64,000 nt of DNA from Costus lasius (Eukaryota > Streptophyta > Magnoliopsida > Zingiberales > Costaceae), in contig CM050446.2 in the NCBI GenBank assembly GCA_027563935.2, positions 26,849,501 through 26,913,500 on the forward strand, written 5' to 3'. Positions within the stretch are counted from its first letter, which is position 1, and each line of letters begins with the position of its first letter. The notes under the pieces were generated by a model. That model was not told the DNA's origin. It worked only from the letters and a program-made list of their open reading frames with translations, and searched no databases. Position numbers and translations under genes: made by a program. Positions 11,497 to 24,787 of the stretch are shown here, one piece after another.

Positions 11497-12959
11497 TGAT
11501 AAGTGATTTTTACACCATGTTTTTGCCTATGTTTTAGATCATATTTTGGGCTTATTTGCATGATTTTGTGCTACTTTTAGTGTTTTTATCTTACTTTGCA
11601 CAGAATCTTCACTTTTTTTGGTTTTTGTGAAAATGTAGGTAAAATGGCCTAAAAATGATGGATTTTGAGGGTTTTGAAGCCAAAGCATGATTCCCAAGGA
11701 GATCACGAGCTCACACGTCCAATTTGGGGCGAAAACGGTGAAGAACGAGACATTTACGGCCTTGGCCGTAATTGCTGATTCGGCCGTAAAAGCGACAACG
11801 AACGGAGGATGAATAAACAGAAACTTTCACGGGCAAGGCCGTAATTCCATCACGGGCGGTAAAAGTTTCTATGACCAAAAGCATTATACACTGAAATAAT
11901 TACGGCCGAAGCCGTAAACTCATCACCAACCGTAAAAGTTTCCACCCCTTCGTGTTTCTCACTCGATTCAACTCCAAACTGAACCAAAATTGAACCAAAC
12001 TCTCCAGAAACCTTCCTAGACCGGTTCTATACTGATTAGACTATAAAAGGAAAGGTTTTGGAAGGGTTTATGGGGCTTCTAGGCACGAAAACGAGAGGAG
12101 GTGGTGGCGACGGCGAGAATTGTTTCCAGGGCAGAAAACGAACAAGAAAGTCGCGCAAAGGAAGAATTAGAGGGTTGATCTTCGTCTCCACGTCGAGGGG
12201 AAGCTTTTCTACTATCTTGTCTAGCGATTTCTTGTATTTTTATTGAGTTTCCATGCGATTTTCATCAATGAACATGCTGTTTGTTATGAACATGAACGTG
12301 TAAACCCTTATTTCGGGATTTGGGGAATAGCCCGTTGACGATTTATGGATTAAATACATAGTTTTAAATCTTTGACATGATCTTTTATAGATTTAATTTT
12401 ATTTGAATTGTGCTTATTTCGTGAATTACCCTGATCAAGTAATTTTACATCTTAGACGTTGCGAGAAGGACCAGGAGGTGAATCGCAACGTCGGATCTAT
12501 TCTTTTCAAACCTGTGAATCCGATCACGGGAGTAGTTCGGATTCGCTTGAAGGATTACCATGGTTTTTCACAAAACTTAATGGGTCTATTTATGTTAATT
12601 GCCACGGGAGTAGGGAATTAATGTAAATAGATACCGGGTTACGCTTCAGGAGGAGGTAATCTGTACCTTAGGAAAAATCCCTTTCAAAATTATAATTTTC
12701 TGATCAAAAGATTTATTTGCAAATTTTATTCATAATCATCAACGTGGTGAAACCCTAGATCCTGAATTTATCCGAATTGATTTTTACCCGAACGCTCGCT
12801 TTTGCTTCTTTTTGTACTTAGAAGTTGCCAAAACAAAAACCACATATTGATTCGTCTAGATATAGATCAAACGTGTAATTGGTACTTGACCGCCAAATCC
12901 TCGTGGGATTGATAAATTTTATTACTTCGATAAATCCGTGCACTTGTGGATCGCTATCA
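11497..12959 (+). mobile_element. 3' LTR of the plus-strand Tat-type element
   Basis: 1463 bases from TGATAAGTG to CGCTATCA, directly after the polypurine region. It includes ACGGCC-type inverted repeats (11755-11935) and ends with a GTGCACTTGTGGATCG block resembling the LTR end of T. No second LTR of this sequence was found in the window, so the element is truncated. Confidence 0.75.
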
Positions 12960-13305
12960 ATGCCCCTGCTCGTGAAATATTTGACGCACTTGCAAAGAAA
13001 TGTTACGAGTCGTTCACGACCATGCATGAATGCACGGGTGCGACCGTGAACGGCTCACAAATACCTAAAAAATTTCAGGAAAAATTACCATCAGCAGGGT
13101 ACAACCTAGAAAGCATAAATATGAAAGAAAATTTCAAAACTACAAAGTCCAAGTAACAAAAATAAATAAGAAACTAAAAGTAGAAACAAGAGGTCGGGTT
13201 GCCTCCCAACAAGCGCATCTTTAAGGTCACTAACTTGACCAAAGAGGAGTGTCACGGTATGTCTGGAGTAGCAGAGGTGAAGTAAATGGCATGGAGCCTC
13301 TGCTT
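12960..13305. other. Unassigned Tat-like non-coding stretch
   Basis: It contains one TTCACGACC...CGTGAACGG inverted-repeat block (13014-13054) and, at 13196-13208, the GGGTTGCCTCCCA string that in minus sense marks the region just after pol in many plant Tat/Athila elements. That fits the interior of element T. No gene is visible. Confidence 0.45.
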
Positions 13306-13710
13306 TTATTGTCGCCCATGAATTGCACCTACTAAAATAAGCACAAGATATAAAAGTTTCTCTACAACTGTTTTGACAGAACGTGGAACAACATATTGGT
13401 GAAATGTATCAGTCTTCTTGGAATGGATGAAAATTTCATCCTCGAACACTCCTAATGTTATTTTCTTCAAGTTAACTCCCATGGCATCTTCTGTAGAAAT
13501 CATCATAGCCACCATCCCATTTCCCTTCAAACCAATCAAATCATCGGGCTTGTCTTGGATGTGCTCAGGAAAAGCACCTGGGAAGAGTTCCATCTTGCCA
13601 TTTGGCAATGCAGTACTTTCCTTCATCACTACTTCCCCATGCTTGGAGCCTGAAAAAGAAAATTCTTCATTATTGGTAGAAAGATTGAAAGTGATGGGGG
13701 CAGAGACCAC
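13306..13710 (-). CDS. Unidentified 134-residue frame inside element T
   Basis: An open minus-strand frame with no stop for 134 codons in an otherwise decayed region. Notable stretches are LPNGKMELFPGAFPEH and ITLGVFEDEIFIHSKKTDTF, which look protein-like in composition. I do not recognise the family. It has no signal peptide or clear membrane segment apart from a hydrophobic LLYLVLILVGA near the C terminus. It lies just upstream (minus sense) of the GGTTGCCTCCC-type end-of-pol marker, so it may be a remnant of the T polyprotein or of an extra frame. It could also be chance. Confidence 0.3.
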   Translation of the reverse strand: MVSAPITFNLSTNNEEFSFSGSKHGEVVMKESTALPNGKMELFPGAFPEHIQDKPDDLIGLKGNGMVAMMISTEDAMGVNLKKITLGVFEDEIFIHSKKTDTFHQYVVPRSVKTVVEKLLYLVLILVGAIHGRQ

Positions 13711-14537
13711 AGGCCACGAAGATACAAGTGGAGCCTACGACTTCCCTAGTCAAAGGCCTGGAAGCCCTCGAATAAGCTAGCAAGCTCACTCCTAAAGCTA
13801 GCTCAATAAATGGGAAAATAACTACCTCAAGCACTCTTCACTTACCAAAGAATAAGTTGCCGTTCCACAATCGTAACAAGCATCCACGCCTAGCAATGAA
13901 GGAAAGAAGCCATGCGATAGTGTTCAGCTTCAAATTAGCCAATCAAGGACCTCATCCAACGATCATCCTCATGCCAACGTTCATCAAGGGTGAAATCTTC
14001 TCCAGCCAAATACGGATTTCATGATGCACCAGCCAAATCAGCTAACACTCAATGCTGCAAAGATGGAAGTTGCAGCGAAGGAAATCTTCAACGTCCCCCT
14101 ACTGCTCAAGAATGGAAGCTGCAACATTCACATCTCCTCCAACGGTTCTCTGCTGCCGAAGAAGGAAGCTTCAACGTTCGCCTGCAAAACGTCTGCTGAA
14201 ACTTCCCCTATATGTATCTTGCATACACGATTGTAATAGAGAGAATTATTGAATTTGAATGAAAGAGCTTCCGTGTCTCCATGGCATCGGATGTCTTCTC
14301 CTTTTCCCTCCTCCTTTGAGGTGCTTGTGTCAAATAGCTTTCCCCTCTTCCTTTCTTCTCTAATCTCTCCTTCTCCCCCTAATTCTCCTACTCCGTTGCA
14401 ATCATCCGCACGTTTCAGTCATCTTCTAGATTTCCAAAACTTTGTGAGCTCGCTGCCGATGATTCACCGGTCCGATCCTCACGAAAATTCGGCCATCACT
14501 CATCCTTCCCAAGACAAAGACACAGCGGCTAGCATCC
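13711..14537. other. Unassigned stretch, no gene recognised
   Basis: It contains overlapping short frames in a low-complexity region (13990-14250) and an AT-rich segment ending GAATGAAAGAGC near 14265 that resembles the tail of a small LTR, but no matching partner was found. The 14290-14537 part is pyrimidine-rich with an open plus frame of unknown meaning (14249-14581). Confidence 0.3.
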
Positions 14538-16432
14538 TGATGACACCAAAATTTATCATAATTTCTATGTCATTTTATTGATATTTTTGTGTCATATTCA
14601 TAGATTTTGCATAATTTTTATGCCTTTTTATCAATATTTGCGGAATCTACACTCTTTTCTATTTTTCATGAATTTCAGGCAAAAAAGCATGTTTTTCAGT
14701 CGATTCCAAGCAATCAAGATGCAAAATTGAATTCACAATATCAAAAGGAGATCACACGTCAAATTTCAAGTAAATTGGAGCTTCAGAGCAAATTACGACA
14801 ACCCCCAATATGGAATTTACAGTACCGTAATCTGGAGTTTTTCCGAGCAGAGGATTTCATATGATTACGGCACTACCGTAAACATAGTTACAGTGCTGTA
14901 TTTTGGAGTGTTTTTGACCAGAGAATCGATGGAGTTTACGGTACCACTGTAAGGACCTTTACGGCACGGTAATTCAGGTCAATTTTTCACCTGAAGGATT
15001 GCTGACATTACGGCACCGTCGTAAAATACTTCACGGTACCGTAATTTCAGAAGTTTTCAACTCGAGAATTCGCTGTCTAGATTACGACACCGCCATAAAA
15101 TGCTTTACGGCCGTAATTACAACTCAGTTCGCGACTTTTCCGGTCAACTCCGAAGCCCGATTTCTATGTAGATGATTGCGATCGATCCAGGCCATTAAAT
15201 ACGTTGCTAAAAGAAGCAATCGGGGAGCTTTCGTGGAGACGAAGACAAAGAGACCAAAAGCCCTAATTTGCATCCACCACAGAGAGAGAAATTGCCTCAC
15301 ACGCCGCCGCCCTAGGTTTCGCCGCCGGGAAGCGTACAATGCATCTCCGGTCGTGAAATTTGAGTGGAAGCTACGCATAGAGGAGGAGAAGGTACACCTG
15401 AAGTTTCAACGTGATCGGAGATCAGACGGAGGAGAAATCACCAGAAAATCGAGCGCCACCGCTGTTCACCCAGATTACGGCCGTAAACTTCTTTACGGTC
15501 GTACCATAATTTTCCTTTCTTCTTCCTTTTGATTTCCTTCAACATGGATTATTGTAACCTTCCCTCTATGATAGCTTAAACTTATTTCGGGACATGGGGG
15601 AGTAATTCACTTGATTTTTAATGACTAGATGACTATATTTCATTATTTCGTTGCGTTTAATCTTAGCATGATGATTTTACTTATGTGATGATCGTTCTTA
15701 GACTCTCCATAGATCCATATTATTATTCATGCTTTAGAATTTTCGCCATTGACTGAAAAGTAATTGCTTGAATTTGGAACCCTAGGATTGCATGTTAGGA
15801 ACCCTTTTTGGTTAGTTCTTATTTGTTTAATTCTAGTAAACTAATTGCCATGATAATAATATAAATCTAGGATTGAGTCTAAGTCTTCAAACGTGGAGAT
15901 CTTGTGCGAAAGCAAAGATCGGAATGTTGGAGAACCATGAGTAAAACTAGTGTCGAGACTCGGATGCATAAAAGTAATCCTTGAGATTCCTCTAGAGATT
16001 ATCGACCTAGAATTCAGATGCACGAAAGTGATCCTTAAATTCTTAGTTCGATGATTTACTTGTCTTCAGCGTTGGGATGACTCTTGCGCGAAAGCGAAGA
16101 TTTATCCCTGCATGGTTGTCTGCATGAAAGTGAGACAATCCTTTTATTAAAGTAAATTACATCTTTGTCATGTTGAAATTAAACCGACGAAATCTTTATT
16201 CATATCTAGTCATAGAAATTAAAGTGAACGAAACCTTAGTCCCAGCTTCTCTCTTTGATAATTCCGTTTTAGCGCTTTAGTCCTTGATTGCTAGTTTACT
16301 ATCTTTCGATTGCCTAGATAGTGAAAAATCAATTATTCGGTACTCAACAATATAGGTCTCTGTGGGATTGATATTTTCTTTATTACTTTGAGTATCCGTG
16401 CACTTGCGGACACTACAAGTTTAGGGATAACA
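14538..16432 (+). mobile_element. 5' LTR of another plus-strand Ty3 element, isolated
   Basis: It starts TGATGACACC and ends GGGATAACA, followed at once by a Tat/Athila-like primer site. The interior (14815-15130) is an array of TTACGG...CCGTAA inverted repeats, and a further pair lies near 15475-15500. The end resembles other Tat LTR ends (CCGTGCACTTGCGGACAC). No second copy was found in the window. The length, about 1895 bases, depends on which CA is taken as the end (16415 or 16432). Confidence 0.6.
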
Positions 16433-16455
16433 AGTTTCTGGAGCCGTGTCAGGGA
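16433..16455 (+). other. Primer-binding-site-like sequence after the isolated LTR
   Basis: AGTTTCTGGAGCCGTGTCAG and the next bases parallel the plant Tat/Athila primer region (as in T at 19943-19965) with several mismatches. This supports reading the preceding block as a 5' LTR. Confidence 0.5.
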
Positions 16456-16534
16456 GTGACAATAGCCTTGTGCGCCAATACTTAGGTTTTGGCCGCGACA
16501 CCTGAAGCAAGTCTACCTACTTGTATTTAAAAGT

Positions 16535-16930
16535 GTGTCCTTTCGGATCACAACACATCCGCCCATCCACCCATCCGATCACTGGAATCGTACTTCCGTT
16601 CGAATCCCCTGTTCTCGCCAGCCTTCTGCCCTAGTTCCGTCTTTCAATGTCGTGCTCCTCCGACCAGCCACCGATCACCCCCAAACTCTGGCCACGCCTT
16701 CGCCACCTTCACAAGGAATCCCAACTGTAACAGGTTCGGTGTCCATGCACCGCCGGCTGAACGGCGACCGCCCCTGCTTCATGCGCGGACTTCCCCTGTT
16801 CCAACTGAATAGTTGTTGTTTCACCTCCGCCAGTGTTCCAACACCATCCTTGCCTCCTCCGCCATCTCCTATCGGTGCTCCGACGTCTTCAGCACCATTT
16901 CATCTTGACTCCAACACTACTGACGAATGA
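16535..16930 (+). CDS. Doubtful 131-residue Pro/Ser-rich frame
   Basis: It lies about 100 bases after the primer-like site, where a gag would be expected, but shows no gag, zinc-knuckle or other known motif. It is rich in Pro, Ser, Thr and His. It may be filler DNA of a non-autonomous element, a captured exon, or chance. Confidence 0.15.
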   Translation: MSFRITTHPPIHPSDHWNRTSVRIPCSRQPSALVPSFNVVLLRPATDHPQTLATPSPPSQGIPTVTGSVSMHRRLNGDRPCFMRGLPLFQLNSCCFTSASVPTPSLPPPPSPIGAPTSSAPFHLDSNTTDE

Positions 16931-18316
<1,386 letters not shown>

Positions 18317-19935
18317 TTTAGTTAAAGAGTTCTCTAATTGCTCATCACCGTCTGTTATAATAGCGTTGTATTGGTCTCTTGGATTTACTTCTGGTTGGGC
18401 TGGAAGCATACTTGTGGCTCTAGAAGATGAACTGGTCCGCTCGGCTAACTGTACGATCTAGGTCTCCATCATTTTTGAGTGTGTGGACATAGAGTCCACC
18501 TTTAAATTCAACTAGCAAATCTGCTTATTCATATTATCGGTTTGCTTCATCTGATTCGTCATGAAGTTCTCAATCATCAGCTCTACTCTAGACCTTTGAG
18601 GAGGGTCTGGCTGTCTTTGGTTAGCAGATGGATATTGTATTACAGGAGGAGGCCTGAAATTTAAAGAAGAATTTGGGTTAGCAAAATTTGCAGCAGGTAC
18701 TTGCCCTTGGTTAAGCCTGTAGGAGAAATTCGGGTGATTTCTCCATCCTAGATTATATGTGTTCGAGTAGGGGTCGTTCTGATTTTGAAAGTTCCCAATA
18801 GCATTGATCTATTCAGATGGGGCATTCAGTATGCGGCAGTCATCAAAAGAATGTCCTATCACTCCACAAACATCACAAGTCAAAGAGTTATAAGTAGAAA
18901 ACATTCATAGAGTCAAGCTTAGATGAAAGTGAATCTACTTTAGCTACTAGGGAATTAATCATGTTCATATCAAACTTCCCTGAATTTCGAACTGGTTGGC
19001 TCCTTTCTCCTGACCATTGATAATGATTAAGGGTCATGTCCTCAATTAATTCCATTGCATCATCATAGTTTTTGTTCATCAGTGCCCCACCAGCAGCAGC
19101 ATCTACAAAAAGTCTAGTCTGATACAATAAACCACTGTAAAAAGTGTGTATGATTACCCATTTCTATAGACCATGGTATGGGCATATGCACAGTAATTCC
19201 TGGAACCGATCCCATGCTTTATAAAGGGACTCTCCATGTCGCTGAGCGAAGTTGATGATTTAATTTCTGAGCTGGGCAGTTTTGCTCAGTGGGAAATATT
19301 TTGACAAGAAAGCCTAAGATAACTGGTCCCACATCGTGATAGAGCCTTGCGGTAAAGATTGCAACCATCCCCTGGCTTGGTCCCTGAGTGAAAAAAGGAA
19401 AAAGTCTTAGTTTAATAGCATCAGGGGGAGCACTATTAATTTTTAGAGTGTCACAGCATTCTAAGAAAATAGAGATATGAAGGTTAGGGTCTTTTGTGGC
19501 TACTCCACTGAATTGATTCTATTGCACTATTTGTACTAGAGACGGCTTAATCTCGAAGTTGTTAGCTTCGATAGCCGGTCGTGAAATGCTCGAGTGCACT
19601 CCAGAGATGGTGGGTGCTGCGAAATCCTTAAGAGAGTGATTTGCTTCCATTGTCTTATTGATAGAGAATTCGCCTTTAGGTTTTAACCTTTTTAAATTTA
19701 TGCGAATCAGCCTGAAAGTACGCTCTATCTCCGAGTCAATAGGTACAAGTTTTCCTATTTGAAGAATGTTTCTAGGCATAAACAAGTACCTTGACAAAAG
19801 AGATTAGTAGCACTAACACCATTAGAAATTACAACTAAAAATAAAAAGCAAATAGATAGTAAATAAATAGGATAAAAGGCAAACAAAATCTAACTAAACC
19901 TAGTCTACCAATGTCTTGATCGTGTTAATATTGGC
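18317..19935 (-). pseudogene. Tat/Athila-type gag of element T
   Basis: Minus-strand gag, read downward from the primer site. It includes the plant Tat/Athila signature RPAIEANNFEIKPSLVQIVQ near 19570-19510 followed by a stop (CAG to TAG) before NQFSG, then DPNLHISIFLECCDTLK and a GPSQGMV-type shifted segment near 19400. The C-terminal half is NAIGNFQNQNDPYSNTYN-like (near 18790), an Asn/Pro-rich linker, and a Met-rich helix (18600-18500). The expected zinc-knuckle region near 18840-18870 is scrambled by stops and shifts. Non-functional. Confidence 0.82.
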
Positions 19936-19942
19936 AACCTAG

Positions 19943-19965
19943 TCCCCGGCAACAACGCCAAAAAC
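19943..19965 (-). other. Primer-binding region of element T
   Basis: Minus strand TTTTTGGCGTTGTTGCCGGG immediately follows the LTR end at 19967. It is the plant Tat/Athila primer region (usually TTTTTGGCGCCGTTGCCGGG) with small changes. It fixes the orientation of T and the inner end of this LTR. Confidence 0.85.
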
Positions 19966-19966
19966 T

Positions 19967-21478
19967 TGATAGGTTCGTACCATAAGTGCACGGTCCATCA
20001 CGTAATAAAAAGTATCGATCCCACGAGGACTAGGGGTCAAGTACTAACTAATTAGTTAACTAATAGGTAAGCGATCAAATAATCAAAGGAGTATAGCTAA
20101 ATCCTAATGCAAGTAAGTAAACTAAAGTAAGTTAAATGCAAAACAAGGAACAAGCGGGTTGTAAAGATCTCAAGAGAAGATTAGGGTTTTGGGTTTCACT
20201 ACACTGAAGCATGAAAGAAAGTTAATGTTTATATTTTAAATATTGTTTTACCTATGTTCTTAAGGTAATTTTTCCGAAGGTACAGACACGCTCCCTCTCA
20301 GGACACGGTCCGGTGTCTAACTTAACCCAAGTCTCCTACTCTCGTGGCAAACTAGGTTAAGTAGACCCAATGGATTCTATGAATAATTAGGGTTCCTCGA
20401 GTGATTTCGACAACTCTCGTGGCCGAAATCACCAGTCCAGTCTAAGGAGATCCGACGTTGTGGTTCACCTCTCAGTCCTTTCCACAATGTATAAAACATA
20501 AATATGTGTAGCCAGTACATAATCATGAATTAAAACTTCCTAGGCATGAATAAGAATAAAGATAAATTTAAGCAAAATATGAATCAAGCATTAAAGATCA
20601 ACATTCTTACAGTGGGCTACGCTCAAACCTCGAAAAGAAGTTTACGCTACAAGATACATCGTTAAACACATGAAATCTCTCATACAAATCAAATCAAACC
20701 AGGGGGAAAGCTAGATCCTTGATGGGAGAGGGTAGAGCACGATCCTCAACATCGAAACGAGGAGGAAATCGAGCCGGAATAGCCTTTCGTCGCCGAAAAT
20801 CACCTCTAAACCGTAGCTGTCACCTCTTTCATTCGTTCTCCACAACCACTACACCAAATCTGATGATTCCAGTCCCAAATTGTTGCTTGCCAAGTTGGGA
20901 AGGCCTCTTCCAAATTTCGGCAAATTTCGTTCCAAAAATAGCAATATATGGGTGAAAAACCGAATGAGTATCGAACTGGGTGGAACCGTTCACGGCCCGT
21001 GTATTGATACACGACCATGCCCATGAATGGTTCGGCGAACTTTAAATTCTGGAGAACTTACTCTTCATGACCATGTACGGGTTCACAGGTGTGCCCGTGA
21101 ATGCTTCGGTGAATTCTGGAGAAGTCGGCCGATCCCTTCATGGCCGTGCATGGATTCACAGGCATGCCTGTGGCGCAGTTTGGGAAAGAAGGCTCATGCA
21201 TGGCCATGCCCGTGAAGAGTGTAGAGAACTCCGACTAAGCTAAAAATTGACCTGTAGCTTCATCTCATCATGAGGAATCGTCCTATATCTTTAGATCTTC
21301 CAAATTCCAATAATTTTGGGACAAAATCCCTACATTTCAATAAAACCGAGGAAAAGTGAAGATTCTGAATAATTCAAAGTATTTAGGCAAATAAATGAGA
21401 CAAAACATGCATTTTACTTTAAAATAATAATAAAATTAAGCCGAGATATACCATATATGTGCATGCTATGAAAATACA
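19967..21478 (-). mobile_element. 5' LTR of element T, also 3' LTR of a tandem partner
   Basis: 1512 bases, near-copy of 7217-8737. On its low side it is followed by the primer region and gag. On its high side it is preceded by a polypurine region and 3' untranslated region (21479-22480) and the end of a coding frame, as expected only for a 3' LTR. It therefore joins two element units head to tail. Confidence 0.85.
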
Positions 21479-22690
21479 TCGGACTTAAAGTTTTGCTTGT
21501 CCTTAAGCAATTGAATTGTCTAGAACATAGTGATAGAAGGAAATGAAAAATCTCGGCTAGCTTTGGTATATCTAAGAGGGTTAAAATTCAGTCACAGTAG
21601 GTCACGAGTTATAATGCAGTGTCAAAAGCAAATTAAGCCAAATATTACTAATACAATCACTTAGAGTATGCACAGTTGATAGTACCAAAAACATTTACAA
21701 CACATCTCACATAAATGATATAATTGATCAAGCATTCATAAAGCAAATGATCGTACATGTACATCAAGTCATGGGAAAATAGCATCGGTACCACATAGTC
21801 TCTATGTGGTGCCCTTTTTTTTTTACAGTGCCAAGCCAGGGAGTAGAGAACCTCATGGCTTCGGTACCACTGCGAGTAGGTGATGTCTGGGGATAGTGTC
21901 AAGCATGAGACAGAAGGAACTTAGGTATCACTATCCTTTTTATATCAATGCTAGGAACAGTGCCAAGTGGAAGTACAATGTGCAATATACAAGTACATTT
22001 CGGTGCCATTGTTATTATTTCTTATTCCCATGACAAGATGTACAATGAATACTGAATTTATGAATCTGGATGCAAATAATCTTGTCACATGTGACGCGTG
22101 TCAGGGTTAAGATAAAGACAACAAGCAAACTCTCCATGATCATAGAAATAATGAGTTGAGTTAATTAAAACATTCAACTGCATCAAACAAAAGGCTAAGT
22201 GTGCAAACTGTAACCAATATAGATTCCAAAGCATGCAAGATTTTCATTTGAATCAATCCAGTACCCATAGAATAAATCAACTTCAAAGACGAAGCAAATA
22301 TCGAAAATGCGGGGTGGGGTAGACACCTAAGATGTTGAAACTACTAGAATGTTGAAACTACTAGAAAAGTAAAGTCATGCAAAAAGGGAAATGACAAGCT
22401 AACTAAGTAAAACTAATAACACAAATGAAACTACTGGAAACATAAAAAGCTAACCAAGTGATGGTGAAACCAAAGTGCTCATCCCCAGCGCCGACGCAGC
22501 CACTACTGAAGCTCCTGAATAGACTTCAGTATGGAACACTTGACTAGTCCTTGATGTCCTACTTCGGTCTCAAGGTCTCGGAGCTGTGCTAATGCATCAA
22601 TAATAGTACACTGGGTATCATCTTGAGCATCCCGGACAAACCGAATCATAGTCTCATTGCGATCAAGCTGGGTGGTAGGTCACTGCGAAA
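21479..22690 (-). pseudogene. Duplicate 3' region of T with end of coiled-coil frame
   Basis: It matches 8738-9945 base for base with scattered changes and a short local duplication near 22330-22360 (repeat of GTTGAAACTACTAGAA). The hairpin units are kept (21787-21813, 21826-21872, 21891-21936, 21956-22013). The frame at 22478-22690 repeats the DAQDDTQ and LETEVG segment of 9722-9975. The homology stops at about 22691. Confidence 0.8.
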
Positions 22691-22993
22691 GAAGGCTCAT
22701 GCACGGCCATGGATGCATGCACGATCATGCGCGTGAAGAGTGTAGAGAACTCTAACTAAGCTGAAATTTGACCTGTAGCTTCGTCTCATCATGAGGAATC
22801 ATCCCATATCTTCAAATCTTCCACATTCCAACAATTTCAAGGCAAAATCCCTGCATTTCATTAAAATCGAGGAAAAGTGAAGATTATGAATAATTTAAAG
22901 CATTTAGGCAAATAAATGAGACAAAGTATGCATTTTACATTAAAATAATAATAAAATTAAGCCACGATATACCATATATATGCATACTATCAG
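22691..22993 (-). mobile_element. Third partial copy of the T LTR (first 300 bases)
   Basis: It matches the start of the T LTR (8447-8727 and about 21186-21470) but joins directly to the interior of the neighbouring unit at 22690/22691 and to copia element E at 22993/22994, about ten bases short of the LTR terminus. A rearrangement remnant. Confidence 0.75.
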
Positions 22994-23926
22994 TTATATA
23001 TAAAGTTATCCATGTCCAAGACATATAATCCATTGCATAAAATACCCTCCCATAAAACACATTTGCAAATGAAAAAGAACAGGAGTTCTCTTTTATTTCA
23101 AACTTAAATCCCTTCCTCGCTAAACAAGGAATAGATATAATGTTTTTGGTAAGAGAAAGTACATAATAGCAATGATCTAACTCTAACTGAAGTCCAGAAG
23201 GAAAGGAGAGTGTCAAAAGTCCTACAGCAATAGTAGCAACTTGTGCCCCATTACCAACTTGTAGGTCAATCACTCTAGGCCACACCGATCTACTTCTCTT
23301 GAGCCCCTGCATATTTGTACAAATATGAGCTCCATATGCAGTATCCAATACCCATGACATAGAAGTAGAAAGGTTGACTTCAGTAACATAAATACCTAAG
23401 CCAAAAGACGAAGCCTTACTTCTCTTCTCCTTGTTCTAAAGTTGTATGCAGTCCTCTTTCAAGTGGCCCTGCTTGCCACAATGTAAGCACCTATCTGTCC
23501 TTGTCCTTTTCACTTTTATTTTCAATGCTTTGGTCAAGCCCTTGGACGTACCTTTGCATTAAAGGACTACTGTAGAGGTGTTATAACTTTCTGTTCTAGC
23601 CTATCCCTCGAAGTGCTGCTTTAGATTATTAATAATCTTATAAGTATTATGCTCTTCATGTTGCCTTTGCAACTCAGGCGACATGCTGGCTAGCATCAGA
23701 CAAGTTACCTTGGAAGCATCCTTTTGATGCTTATGAAAAGCATCCCTCTCAGCCACTAAGGCTAAGTGTGAAAGGGGTTCAGGAATAGGCTGCTCAAGGA
23801 CATATAACTTCCTCTTGAGCTTGAGGACTATCCTCAAGTTCCAATACCAGTCCATAAAGTTGGTCTAACCAACTTATCATTTTCCAAGACAGATCGCAGT
23901 GACTATCTGCTATTGTTCGTAGCCAT
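22994..23926 (-). pseudogene. Family-2 copia element E: gag and start of pol, truncated
   Basis: Minus strand. The start ATG is at 23926 (MATNNSR), then a stop (TGG to TAG) before SLRS. Gag continues as WYWNLRIVLKLKRKLYVLE and LASMSPELQRQHEEHNTYKIINNLKQHFEG. The central gag domain (about 100 residues) is deleted. Then follow a lysine-rich linker, an intact CCHC knuckle (RCLHCGKQGHLKEDC near 23490-23445) and the protease start (SWVLDTAYGAHICTNMQG, catalytic Asp in LDTA). The frame ends at about LCNGLYVLDMDNFIYN where it meets the T LTR fragment. Integrase, RT and RNase H are absent. Two frameshifts near 23040 and 23600. Confidence 0.85.
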
Positions 23927-24787
23927 TGATCTACTACAACCAAGAAAGAAGATTAGTACTACATCGAATCATTTAATCTAGACTTGTATTAAATGATCAT
24001 GGCTCCCATTATTTTAATCGAATTGACAACCTACACAATCAATTGGGAAATTTGAGATTTCCTAGTGAGACGAGATTCTTATTTCACATGAGGCTTCACG
24101 TCCCACGAGGGTGGGATGAGAAGCACAAAGTGACTCATGCTTCTTAAGGTGGGCACGTCAGTTGATTGCACTTGGCAATTCCCCTTATTGAGACAATCTA
24201 GGCATTTCATATCCAGCGAGGGCTGGATATAGCGTGAAACCCTAACTTGTCAATGCTGCCTCTAGAGTTCCATCATGTGGCCACCACATATGAAAAACTA
24301 GTTAAGTCTATCCTGACAGTTGTGCCTAGGACCAACGAGTTTCCTTGCGAAGGCATGTCTAGGTTAAAACTGGACTGGGAAAACCACTGCCACAACACGC
24401 CTTCTAAAGATAAGTGGGTGTGTCCCACGAGGGTGGGAAACAGTGCACAACACCACTGATCGATAACTTGACAAAGGCTACACGTCAGAAGGCTATTTCA
24501 GACTTGATATTGTTTCTGAGGATTTTTGAGGTCTCATCATCTTAGTTTTATCTTTTGTCTAACATTACAGGCATGCAATCCTATAATGATAGCAAAACGA
24601 TAAAACACATCCAGGCATGCTTTAACAGATATGGAAAGCAGTAGACAAGCGATGTGGTTATAGCCTAATAAACACATTAAACCATCACATGCCAAAGGAT
24701 GTTCAATGGTTGATATAGGTGACAAGCCCTAACAAGACCTAACCTAGCCGTCACTAAGCCTTATCTTCAAGTGCGGCTCCAAGGTCC
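23927..24787 (-). other. Proximal leader (predicted intron) of element E
   Basis: Non-coding leader between primer site and gag; its distal half is at 34568-35363 on the other side of element C. It holds an acceptor-like TTCTTTCTTGGTTGTAG (ending 23934 or 23931), branch-like TACTAAT (23958-23952), and hairpins with 6-9 bp stems at 24101-24116, 24209-24230 and 24423-24438, each with loop CCTC in the RNA sense. Confidence 0.7.

Noticed and set aside
13990..14252. Three overlapping short frames as a gene
   Set aside because: All three frames are open because of local composition; no family or splice structure is visible.
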